A stretch of DNA of 64,000 nt from Nitrosopumilus cobalaminigenes (GTDB taxonomy: Archaea; Thermoproteota; Nitrososphaeria; Nitrososphaerales; Nitrosopumilaceae): the NCBI RefSeq assembly GCF_013407145.1, contig NZ_CP026993.1, forward strand, positions 496,001 to 560,000. Reading direction: 5' to 3'. A program made the position numbers and the translations under genes. Positions 7,290 through 13,475 of the stretch are shown here, one piece after another (the first letter of the stretch is position 1; the number at the start of each line of letters is the position of its first letter). A model generated the notes under the pieces. That model did not search any database. It was not told where the DNA came from and saw only the letters and a program-made list of their open reading frames with translations.

Positions 7290-7361
7290 ATGCAGAGGCA
7301 ACTCACTCCAGAGAGGAAATATAGAATTATGAATTATTATGATAGGTTCATTTACACCTAA
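7290..7361 (+). CDS. Putative 23-aa basic peptide
   Basis: ATG 36 nt downstream of operator D, TAA at 7359-7361. The product is short, basic and aromatic ('RKYRIMNYYDRFIYT'). The only support is the operator-to-start spacing shared with the neighbours. It could instead be the 5' part of a small RNA. Treat as a candidate. Confidence 0.35.
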   Translation: MQRQLTPERKYRIMNYYDRFIYT

Positions 7362-7412
7362 GACACGGTAATTTCCTACTGCTTCTGCATTATTTTTATT
7401 ATATTTCAAGAG

Positions 7413-7425
7413 TTAACATTGTTAA
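7413..7425. promoter_or_regulatory. Palindromic operator E (TTAACATTGTTAA)
   Basis: Exact copy, with the palindrome extended to GTTAACATTGTTAAC, 37 nt before the TTG of the DUF1059-like gene. A TATA-like GTATATTAC follows. Confidence 0.8.
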
Positions 7426-7462
7426 CTGAAGTATATTACGTGCAAATTTAGAAAAATCATAA

Positions 7463-7624
7463 TTGGTAAAATTAAAGTGCAATGATTATGGTTTTGAATG
7501 TGATTTTGTAGTTGAAGGCGAAGTAGAGAAAGTACTTGACGACTTTGGAAAACATACTGATGAAGAACATGGAATAGACTATTCCAAAGAGTCTCTAATG
7601 CAGTTCATTTTGAGAAAATCATAA
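7463..7624 (+). CDS. DUF1059-like small protein (53 aa)
   Basis: TTG start, 37 nt after operator E. The pattern 'LKCNDYGFECDF...EGEVEKVLDDFGKHTDEEHGIDYS' with two Cys and two His matches the DUF1059 family of small bacterial and archaeal proteins. The Cys and His could bind a metal, but this is not established. It is followed after 22 bases by the insertase-like gene and probably forms an operon with it. Confidence 0.7.
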   Translation: MVKLKCNDYGFECDFVVEGEVEKVLDDFGKHTDEEHGIDYSKESLMQFILRKS

Positions 7625-7646
7625 ACAATGATGAGGTGAGCATTGC

Positions 7647-8303
7647 ATGATTGATTATTTAGATTACAATTTCATCTTGTTTTTCCTTGATAATGTATTT
7701 CTTCAAGGGGATGATGGAGGGATTTTCTCATTTTTGAGTCAAAATAGGCAGGCATTAGGAAGTGATGACCCGATAGTAAAGGGGGTAATTCTAACTCTAT
7801 TTGGAGTAACAGGGTTTGGAATCCTTCTCAATATTTTCAATTCTTTGGTCAGAAAGAAGATGGTTGATCAAGACAAGCTTTCACGAATCATGAAAGAAAC
7901 TCGTGGTTGGCAAAAAGAAAGAATGGCTGCAATGCGAGCAAAGGATCAAGCAAAGATTGCAGAGTTGGGTAAAAAATCATCTTACATGAACAAAATGTCC
8001 ATGGAGATGATGCAGATGAATATGAGACCAATGATGATTACTTTTGTTCCCTTAATTTTGATATTTTATCTTGTGTTGCCCCAGTTATTTGCCTATACTG
8101 TTGCATTCTCTCCAATCTCCCTTAATGTAATTCCGGGAGATTTATTCCAACTCACATGTACTGCAGAACAAGCATTGGATGTGGAGCATATTTGTTTTGG
8201 TAAAGAAAATGCACTTTACTTATGGGCATGGTATTTTCTATCATCTATATCGTTTAGTGGAATAATCATGAAATTGACAAAGACTTCAATGAATTTGTCT
8301 TAG
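7647..8303 (+). CDS. EMC3/TMCO1-type (DUF106) membrane insertase-like protein
   Basis: 218 residues with three hydrophobic segments (about 45-65, 130-150, 190-210) and a cytosolic basic coiled region between the first two ('KETRGWQKERMAAMRAKDQAKIAELGKK', then Met-rich 'MNKMSMEMMQMNMRPMM'). This is the layout of archaeal Oxa1/YidC-superfamily proteins related to EMC3, GET1 and TMCO1, which insert membrane proteins. A strong Shine-Dalgarno (GAGGTGA, 7634-7640) precedes the ATG. Archaea normally carry a housekeeping copy near secY; this one rides on the mobile element under operator E, next to genes for micro-membrane proteins. Confidence 0.75.
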   Translation: MIDYLDYNFILFFLDNVFLQGDDGGIFSFLSQNRQALGSDDPIVKGVILTLFGVTGFGILLNIFNSLVRKKMVDQDKLSRIMKETRGWQKERMAAMRAKDQAKIAELGKKSSYMNKMSMEMMQMNMRPMMITFVPLILIFYLVLPQLFAYTVAFSPISLNVIPGDLFQLTCTAEQALDVEHICFGKENALYLWAWYFLSSISFSGIIMKLTKTSMNLS

Positions 8304-8359
8304 CGAGAACACTGTTAAACGAACAAGCAGAAATATTTTCAAAGATGAACTGTTCTCGC
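8303..8359 (+). terminator. Inverted repeat right after the insertase-like gene
   Basis: GCGAGAACA (8303-8311) pairs perfectly with TGTTCTCGC (8351-8359). The stem begins on the last base of the stop codon and has a 39-nt loop. It may end or stabilise the transcript; no T-run follows directly, so the role is uncertain. Confidence 0.35.
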
Positions 8360-8396
8360 CACAATAATTATGAGGAATCCAGTATTTAGATAATAA

Positions 8397-8409
8397 TTAA
8401 CAATGTTAA
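8397..8409. promoter_or_regulatory. Palindromic operator F (TTAACAATGTTAA), before a noncoding region
   Basis: Exact copy. No reading frame starts at the usual distance. Instead the region 36 nt further on begins the candidate RNA 8446-8562. TATA-like TAAATATC lies at 8418-8425. Confidence 0.8.
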
Positions 8410-8445
8410 GTGAACACTAAATATCAAAATGTTCATTTTCTTCGT

Positions 8446-8562
8446 AATGTAGAAGTCAATATAGCCAACTAGCATAATTCCTAGAATGGATATGCCTCTT
8501 GCTAAGTCCTAGGATTCAATTCATCCTATTCCATCCAAACTGTCATTTTTGGCTTCTACATT
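8446..8562 (+). ncRNA. Candidate operator-controlled small RNA with paired ends
   Basis: The first ten bases AATGTAGAAG (8446-8455) are complementary to the last ten CTTCTACATT (8553-8562). An inner imperfect stem includes AATTCCTAG against CTAGGA...AATT. The start lies 36 nt after operator F, the same distance that separates other copies from start codons, with a TATA-like box in the right place. The only ATG near the start is followed at once by TAG, and neither strand holds a useful frame. The RNA itself is an inference; no expression is shown. Confidence 0.4.
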
Positions 8563-8566
8563 ATAC

Positions 8567-8579
8567 TTAACAATGTTAA
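8567..8579. promoter_or_regulatory. Palindromic operator G (TTAACAATGTTAA)
   Basis: Exact copy four bases after the candidate RNA and 42 nt before the ATG of the 28-aa membrane gene. TATA-like GTGTATATG follows at 8585-8593. Confidence 0.8.
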
Positions 8580-8621
8580 TCATTGTGTATATGCTCATAA
8601 CCTACTTTACAGATATTGCAA

Positions 8622-8708
8622 ATGAACAAACCTTCACGAAGAAAATTAATGGTTATTGGTACTGTCATTTGTAGTGGTGCACTATTAGGATTTGTTATTT
8701 TGGGGTAG
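8622..8708 (+). CDS. Micro-membrane protein (28 aa)
   Basis: ATG at 8622, TAG at 8706-8708. A basic head (KPSRRK) followed by one hydrophobic helix ('LMVIGTVICSGALLGFVIL') gives the usual inside-positive single-pass topology. It lies behind operator G with a TATA-like box between. This is the third micro-membrane gene in 3.2 kb. Function unknown. Confidence 0.5.
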   Translation: MNKPSRRKLMVIGTVICSGALLGFVILG

Positions 8709-8794
8709 TCAGTTGATTTGATATTTTTTTAAAGACATTTTATTGATTTTTCAAATTTTTAAAGTTTAATAATATTATATTCTAAATAATTTGT

Positions 8795-9100
8795 ATGCTT
8801 TTTGGAGTTTTTGCAGTACATAGCCCTGAATCTTGTCCTCTAAATAATAAAAAGAGCAAAACAACTTTCCTTAAAATTGAAAGTAAGCTGAAAAAGAGTA
8901 TCAAAAATCATAACATAAACAAACTAATCGCATTTTACATGTCTGTTTTAGAACATGAGTGGATAATCATTCTTGACGCCAAAAGTGCACATGACATTGA
9001 AACAATGTGTATGGATGTGGGAATATCTTCTACTAGTACTGTAAAAATCGTACCTTTAAACGAATTTTCAAAGGCTATAGAAAAAATAAGAAAATCTTAA
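8795..9100 (+). CDS. Small conserved-looking protein with 'HSPESCPLNN' motif
   Basis: 101 residues, ATG start, no membrane segment. The opening 'MLFGVFAVHSPESCPLNN' and alternating strands and helices suggest a small ferredoxin-like (DUF3303- or GYD-like) fold, as in other 'HSPExCP' proteins, but the family is not certain. No palindromic operator lies upstream, although an AT-rich TATA region does. It converges with the carbonic-anhydrase-like gene. Confidence 0.5.
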   Translation: MLFGVFAVHSPESCPLNNKKSKTTFLKIESKLKKSIKNHNINKLIAFYMSVLEHEWIIILDAKSAHDIETMCMDVGISSTSTVKIVPLNEFSKAIEKIRKS

Positions 9101-9107
9101 TATTTTA

Positions 9108-9479
9108 TTATTCAATTATTTCAACTTGAAATTGTTCATTGATCCATATGCCAATGATTGGTACGGGTAATTCCCATGATTTTATTTTTGAGATTGCATT
9201 TTTGATTTGTCTTATTTGTTCATCTTTTGAAACTTGATTTCCTTCACAATCATGATGTGCAGATACTAGTATAATTTGAGAGTTACTTTCATTTATAGAA
9301 TGGAGTACTTTTGAGTGAATTTTGGAACATTCATTATTGTTTGTAAATAATTTTACTACCCCATGCTCTGTAATTGTATCTACATTATCTACATTATAAT
9401 TGGTTTTTAACCATTGGTTAATTGGAAGTTGAATACGTCCATCAAGACAATTAATTGCGGTTCCAAATTTTGAACTCAT
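9108..9479 (-). CDS. Beta-carbonic-anhydrase-like zinc protein
   Basis: 123 residues with the beta-class metal motif: C11-x-D13-x-R15 ('CLDGR') and H75-x2-C78 ('HHDC'), and a 'TAINCLDGRIQLPI' opening. Known short members of this group conserve the zinc ligands, but not all have been shown to hydrate CO2, and at 123 residues it is shorter than classic enzymes (about 200). The ATG at 9479 is 39 nt from operator H, and the gene is divergent from the DtxR regulator, so both probably answer to the same signal. Confidence 0.65.
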   Translation of the reverse strand: MSSKFGTAINCLDGRIQLPINQWLKTNYNVDNVDTITEHGVVKLFTNNNECSKIHSKVLHSINESNSQIILVSAHHDCEGNQVSKDEQIRQIKNAISKIKSWELPVPIIGIWINEQFQVEIIE

Positions 9480-9518
9480 TTTATATTAACGTGATAATGG
9501 CATTGTTATAAAGTTGAG

Positions 9519-9531
9519 TTAACATTGTTAA
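9519..9531. promoter_or_regulatory. Palindromic operator H (TTAACATTGTTAA)
   Basis: Exact copy between the divergent carbonic-anhydrase-like and DtxR genes. Its start is 21 bp from that of operator I, placing both on the same face of the helix. Confidence 0.8.
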
Positions 9532-9539
9532 TTATTACA

Positions 9540-9552
9540 TTAACATTGTTAG
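9540..9552. promoter_or_regulatory. Palindromic operator I (TTAACATTGTTAG)
   Basis: One mismatch at the last base. A TATA box (TGTATATATT) follows at 9557-9566, predicting transcription of the DtxR gene from about 9588 with a short leader carrying a Shine-Dalgarno. Confidence 0.75.
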
Positions 9553-9625
9553 TTATTGTATATATTATGAAAACATATTTTGGAACATTGGAGAAAACTC
9601 TAAAAAAATATTTAGGTGATATGTT

Positions 9626-10063
9626 ATGACTGATGAAACTCTATTTGTTGGAACTGCGGATGCAGAACATATAGAGATGTATCTAAAAGCAATCTGGCAT
9701 CTCAAAGAAAGAAGAGAAGGTGTTAAAATTAGCACCATAGCCAACATGCTGAATGTAAGACAACCCAGTGTTGTTCAAATGCTTAAAAAATTAAATGCTA
9801 AAAATTTAGTTTCTTACAACAAAGCAGGAGTAAAATTGACAGAAGAAGGTCAAGAAATTGGTGCAAGTATGATGAGAAACAGCAGACTGTTGGAAGTTCT
9901 CATGGACAGTGCACTCAAAGTAGAAATTGATGAAGAAATGGTTTGTGGAATTGAACATCACATGAAAAAACAATTTACAGATGCTCTGTGCACAATGCTA
10001 AATCATCCACGAAAATGTCCACATGACCATGAAATTCCTATGGGCGACTGTTGTCAACAATAA
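9626..10063 (+). CDS. DtxR/MntR-family metal-dependent regulator
   Basis: 145 residues. An N-terminal winged helix (about 14-70, 'ISTIANMLNVRQPSVVQMLKKL') binds DNA. The dimerisation and metal region has 'GIEHHM' (E110, H111, H112) and the family's closing 'CPHDHEIPMGDCC' (C131, H133). Metal binding (Fe, Mn or similar) is family knowledge. Shine-Dalgarno AGGTGA at 9614-9619 supports the ATG at 9626. Twin palindromes upstream suggest autoregulation, and the same palindrome before seven other units makes this the best candidate for their regulator. Confidence 0.8.
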   Translation: MTDETLFVGTADAEHIEMYLKAIWHLKERREGVKISTIANMLNVRQPSVVQMLKKLNAKNLVSYNKAGVKLTEEGQEIGASMMRNSRLLEVLMDSALKVEIDEEMVCGIEHHMKKQFTDALCTMLNHPRKCPHDHEIPMGDCCQQ

Positions 10064-10070
10064 TCAAAAT

Positions 10071-11291
10071 TTAAGATTTAGAAATTTCTGACTTGAATGC
10101 ATTTCTCAGTAAAATAGGACCGATGAATATTGTTGCCAATATTACAAAAACTATGGTGGAGTAAATCTCATCTGAAAGTACTTCAAAAGCCAATCCTATT
10201 CCTGCAACAATAAATGCCACTTCACCTCGTGCCACCATCCCATATCCAATTCGTAATCCTTTTTTCTTGTTTTTCAAAAGAACAGATGCAGGAATTCCAC
10301 ACCCAAGAACTTTTGAAAATACTGCCAGTCCCAAAATCACTACAAACAAAATCCAGTTGATTGATGATATTTGTGTGATGTCAACATGAGCTCCTATTAT
10401 TGCAAAAAATAACGGTGCTACAACCACCTTTAATCTTCCAACAAATTCTCGTACTTGAATTGCTAATTTTGAGCCTGCAAGCCCCATCCCTGCTGCAAAA
10501 GCCCCTACTATGGGATTTAGCCCTACACTAGATGCGATAGCTGCCAAACCAAATGCTGATCCTAATGCAATACCTTGTCTTGTACCTCTTGCTTCAAGTG
10601 TTGAAGGATGTGTTTTAGAAGCTACATGTACAATTTTGGGTAAAATGTAAACTGCTCCAAGTAATATCAAAATCCAAAATCCAATTTGTGTAATTGTAGT
10701 AATGGCAATTGATTCTATTGTCGGAATTGTATTTAGTGTGACTAACGAAATTATTGCAGAAAATATGGCAAGACCTAAAACATCATCTAACACTGCTGCA
10801 TTTACCAAAATATTCCCTTCTTTGGTTTTTTCCTTTCCTAATTCCTCTAAAATAATTACAGATACAGCTATACTTGTAGCACTTAAAGTCGCTCCAACAA
10901 ATACGGCAGTTGTCCACTCATAACCCATCCAAAGTAAAACAAAATATCCTGTAACAAGAGGTACAATGACTCCCATTATTCCTATGATTGCAGATTTTGT
11001 ACCTGCTTTAATTAGATCATGAAATGTAAAATGTAATCCTGCTGAAAACAAAATGACTATTCCAGAAATTTGCCACAATGCTAACATTACTTGGTTTAGT
11101 TCAACAATTGGTCTACCAAAAATTGGAATTAATCCTCCCAAAGCAGCAGGACCTAAAATTATTCCTGCAAATACATATCCGATAACTTCGGGGATTTTAA
11201 AATGAGAACAAAGTCTACCTAAAAGTAATGCCGGAAGTACCAAAAACAAAATACCAATAATTGTAGGAATTACATCAAACTCAGACACCAT
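10071..11291 (-). CDS. CPA2-type Na+(K+)/H+ antiporter
   Basis: 406 residues with about 11-12 hydrophobic helices throughout. Recognisable family stretches include 'HFKIPEVIGYVFAGIILGP', 'GATLSATSIAVSVIILEELG', 'NAAVLDDVLGLAIF' (the paired-acid membrane region) and 'MVARGEVAFIVAGIGL'. This is the KefB/GerN group of cation/proton exchangers in the membrane. There is no C-terminal TrkA-N domain. It is the last gene of the element and converges on the DtxR gene. A 10-bp inverted repeat abuts its start codon. Confidence 0.85.
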   Translation of the reverse strand: MVSEFDVIPTIIGILFLVLPALLLGRLCSHFKIPEVIGYVFAGIILGPAALGGLIPIFGRPIVELNQVMLALWQISGIVILFSAGLHFTFHDLIKAGTKSAIIGIMGVIVPLVTGYFVLLWMGYEWTTAVFVGATLSATSIAVSVIILEELGKEKTKEGNILVNAAVLDDVLGLAIFSAIISLVTLNTIPTIESIAITTITQIGFWILILLGAVYILPKIVHVASKTHPSTLEARGTRQGIALGSAFGLAAIASSVGLNPIVGAFAAGMGLAGSKLAIQVREFVGRLKVVVAPLFFAIIGAHVDITQISSINWILFVVILGLAVFSKVLGCGIPASVLLKNKKKGLRIGYGMVARGEVAFIVAGIGLAFEVLSDEIYSTIVFVILATIFIGPILLRNAFKSEISKS

Positions 11292-11321
11292 TTATTGGAA
11301 TTTTATGTGGTTTCCAATAAA
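11291..11321. promoter_or_regulatory. Inverted repeat at the antiporter start
   Basis: TTTATTGGAA (11291-11300) and TTCCAATAAA (11312-11321) are perfect inverted copies 11 bp apart. The repeat overlaps the first base of the antiporter ATG, so it could be a repressor site or a leader hairpin that affects translation. Confidence 0.45.
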
Positions 11322-11440
11322 ACTATGATTCTAATTTGCAGATATGAGATTAATCCTCATGCCTGTATGTGCTAATTATATCTCCAAAATAATATCTGAA
11401 TCTGCGTGAAATGGAACGTACATAGAACTTCACAGACCCA

Positions 11441-11456
11441 AACCCGGTCGGGTCCG
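11441..11456 (+). repeat. Right attachment repeat (tRNA-Arg 3' end copy)
   Basis: AACCCGGTCGGGTCCG matches the last 16 bases of tRNA-Arg with one mismatch. No other tRNA sequence is present here, so it is an att remnant and not a gene. It marks the right end of the element, 18 bp before the ATG of the secreted gene at 11475. Confidence 0.8.
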
Positions 11457-11474
11457 TTTATCGTTTTGACTATA

Positions 11475-13388
11475 ATGTTTTTATCATCTAGATTTCGTGT
11501 GTTGAATTACTTGCAAAAAAGTTTGATTTATTCAATTGTTTTCCTAATTGCTGTAGGGTTATTTTCTTCTCCATTATCTTTTGGAGATTCTATTGATGAA
11601 TTAGAAAAAGAACGTATTCAATTGGATAAACAAAGAAAAATTTTTGAAGATAACCTTCAAACTATTCAGAATCAGATTAACGAATTATCATCAATTTTAA
11701 ATGATCTTAAAAATAATGATGTCTCTAATGATAAAATCGAAGATATTGAAGAGCAATTAGAAGAACTCTATGATGATAAATCAAAACTTGAAAAATCAGA
11801 AACTGATTTGTTGGAACGAGAAGCAATTTTTAAAGAAAAATGGAATGATGTTTCATCATCTCCTTCAATTACAAATACTTCTGATGATGCTTCAATTCCA
11901 GATTGGTTCAAGAGTAATGCAAAATGGTGGAAACAAGGACTAATCTCTGATGGTGATATAATTAATGCACTTGAATCACTAATCATCCAAGATATCATTC
12001 CATTGGATAAATTTGTAAAATCTCATTCTGGATTAGAACATGCTGCAGGTGTATCTCCTGGCGGCACATTTGTAATTGAAACTAATGATGAACCAAAAAT
12101 TCCCACTTATCAAAAAGATGTTTTTGGATATTGGAGTGATGGCCAAGTTTCAGATTCAGAAATTGTTAATTCTATTGGTCATCTGATGGCTGAAGGAATA
12201 ATAAATTCTGCCAAAATCCAGGCTGAAATTTCTGAAAGACAGGCAAAGTTTGATCAAAAGATGGCTGAATTGGACAAAGTGCTTGATTCGGATTCCAAAT
12301 TTATGGATAAAATTGATGGTGATGATGGCTCAACTACGGTAACTAATCCCGATGGTTCAAAAACAGTTGTTTTTGAAGACAAGTCATCAACTACTTTCTT
12401 TCCAGATGGTTCTCGAATAACCAATATTCCTAATGGAATGACAATGGATCCCTTTGGACTTTCATTTACAATTGATAAGTATCATACTTCTTATCAGGAA
12501 TCTGGCCATCCAACAATTTCAAAAATAATTGTTCATCCCGATGGTTCTAGAGATCTTTATCAATTTGTTGACACAAAAAGTTTCGAGGCATTTGAATTTG
12601 CAACTAGTTTCGCAGAAGGATTACTAATTACTGATTTAAAATCTGATTCTATTGTATCTACACCTTCATCTAATGTAGGAGGAATGCAACAATTATCTCA
12701 AATCACAACATTGACTATTGATGGAATTCAATTCCCTATTTCTCAATTTACTATTTGGAAATGGTCTGGGGAATGTGATGATGCATGGCACTATCACACT
12801 CCAACTGCTCAAGCTATTTCTGCAGATGGTGAAACAGGAATAGTTGATCCTGATCAGGAAAATTGTGGCTTTGGAAAAGTTGGAGAAGTTTTTGTTGGAA
12901 CTTGGTTTATGAGTCAAGATGAAATTGATAAATTCAGAGATAGAACCGATTCTGATCCTCTCACAAATGAGGCGATGATGGGAGGCTCTGATGATGAATC
13001 TACACCTGTTGATGTGAACCCTGGTCCTGCTTCTATTGAAGAATCTGATAGTGGATCAAAAATCACTTCATCAAAATCTGATATTCTTACAGATTATGAG
13101 GATTTTGACGGTGATGGAATTGCTGATGAAATTGATGATTCTCCTTATCTGGCATCTACTACATTTGGTTCTCTTGGAACTGGCTTACCTGGTGAAATTC
13201 TTGATTTGGGTGGCCTTGAAGTTAGAATTATTGGTTCTGATGAATTTGGTGTATTGACCATTGAGATTACAGATGATGGCAGTATGTTCAAATCTTACGA
13301 GGATGGTGAAGCACCACATGCGATAATCCAAGTTCTGGGGGTTGACCTTGAAATGGAACCTGGAATCTATGAATTTTCATTTGGATGA
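11475..13388 (+). CDS. Large secreted or surface protein with coiled coil, WWxxG-type repeats and Ca-binding-like loop
   Basis: I use the ATG at 11475. The frame extends upstream to 11406, but that stretch is the attachment site. The order is: signal peptide (about 1-38), coiled coil (about 42-120), two 'IPDWFKSNAKWWKQGLISD'-like repeats typical of thaumarchaeal exported proteins (the second is degenerate, 'DVFGYWSDGQVSDSEI'), a beta-rich middle with 'GSRDLYQF'-type strands, and 'DFDGDGIADEIDDSP', a thrombospondin-type-3-like Asp-rich loop expected to bind calcium. Probably anchored or released at the cell surface. The enzymatic role, if any, is unknown. Confidence 0.7.
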   Translation: MFLSSRFRVLNYLQKSLIYSIVFLIAVGLFSSPLSFGDSIDELEKERIQLDKQRKIFEDNLQTIQNQINELSSILNDLKNNDVSNDKIEDIEEQLEELYDDKSKLEKSETDLLEREAIFKEKWNDVSSSPSITNTSDDASIPDWFKSNAKWWKQGLISDGDIINALESLIIQDIIPLDKFVKSHSGLEHAAGVSPGGTFVIETNDEPKIPTYQKDVFGYWSDGQVSDSEIVNSIGHLMAEGIINSAKIQAEISERQAKFDQKMAELDKVLDSDSKFMDKIDGDDGSTTVTNPDGSKTVVFEDKSSTTFFPDGSRITNIPNGMTMDPFGLSFTIDKYHTSYQESGHPTISKIIVHPDGSRDLYQFVDTKSFEAFEFATSFAEGLLITDLKSDSIVSTPSSNVGGMQQLSQITTLTIDGIQFPISQFTIWKWSGECDDAWHYHTPTAQAISADGETGIVDPDQENCGFGKVGEVFVGTWFMSQDEIDKFRDRTDSDPLTNEAMMGGSDDESTPVDVNPGPASIEESDSGSKITSSKSDILTDYEDFDGDGIADEIDDSPYLASTTFGSLGTGLPGEILDLGGLEVRIIGSDEFGVLTIEITDDGSMFKSYEDGEAPHAIIQVLGVDLEMEPGIYEFSFG

Positions 13389-13475
13389 TTTTGATCTTTT
13401 AAAAAATTACGTGAAATTACTTACATAAGATCACACAAGATCATCTTTAACTAAAATAAGAATATCTTACAATTA

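Larger units (their letters stand above)
1851..11456. mobile_element. Integrated element in tRNA-Arg, about 9.6 kb
   Basis: The boundaries are the tRNA-Arg 3' end (integrase side) and the partial tRNA copy at 11441-11456. The cargo is mostly small genes: paired Cys-containing membrane-anchored proteins, a secreted paralogue of a backbone gene, an RHH protein, a palindrome-controlled group of micro-genes (5.5-9.6 kb), a DtxR-type regulator and a CPA2 antiporter. No replication, capsid or conjugation genes are seen. This suggests a genomic island or a reduced integrative element rather than a provirus. The integrase is frameshifted, so the element may no longer move by itself. Confidence 0.75.

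Noticed and set aside
8410-8445. Seven-codon ORF after operator F (ATG at 8429)
   Set aside because: Too short and not at the spacing used by the other units; the noncoding reading fits better.
9567-9629. 20-codon ORF ending in an ATGA overlap with the DtxR start
   Set aside because: Its ATG lies at or upstream of the transcription start predicted from the TATA box at 9557-9566, so it would not be on the transcript.
11444-11456. Second tRNA gene at the element's right end
   Set aside because: Only the 3' tRNA tail is present; no acceptor 5' strand, D-arm or anticodon arm precedes it.
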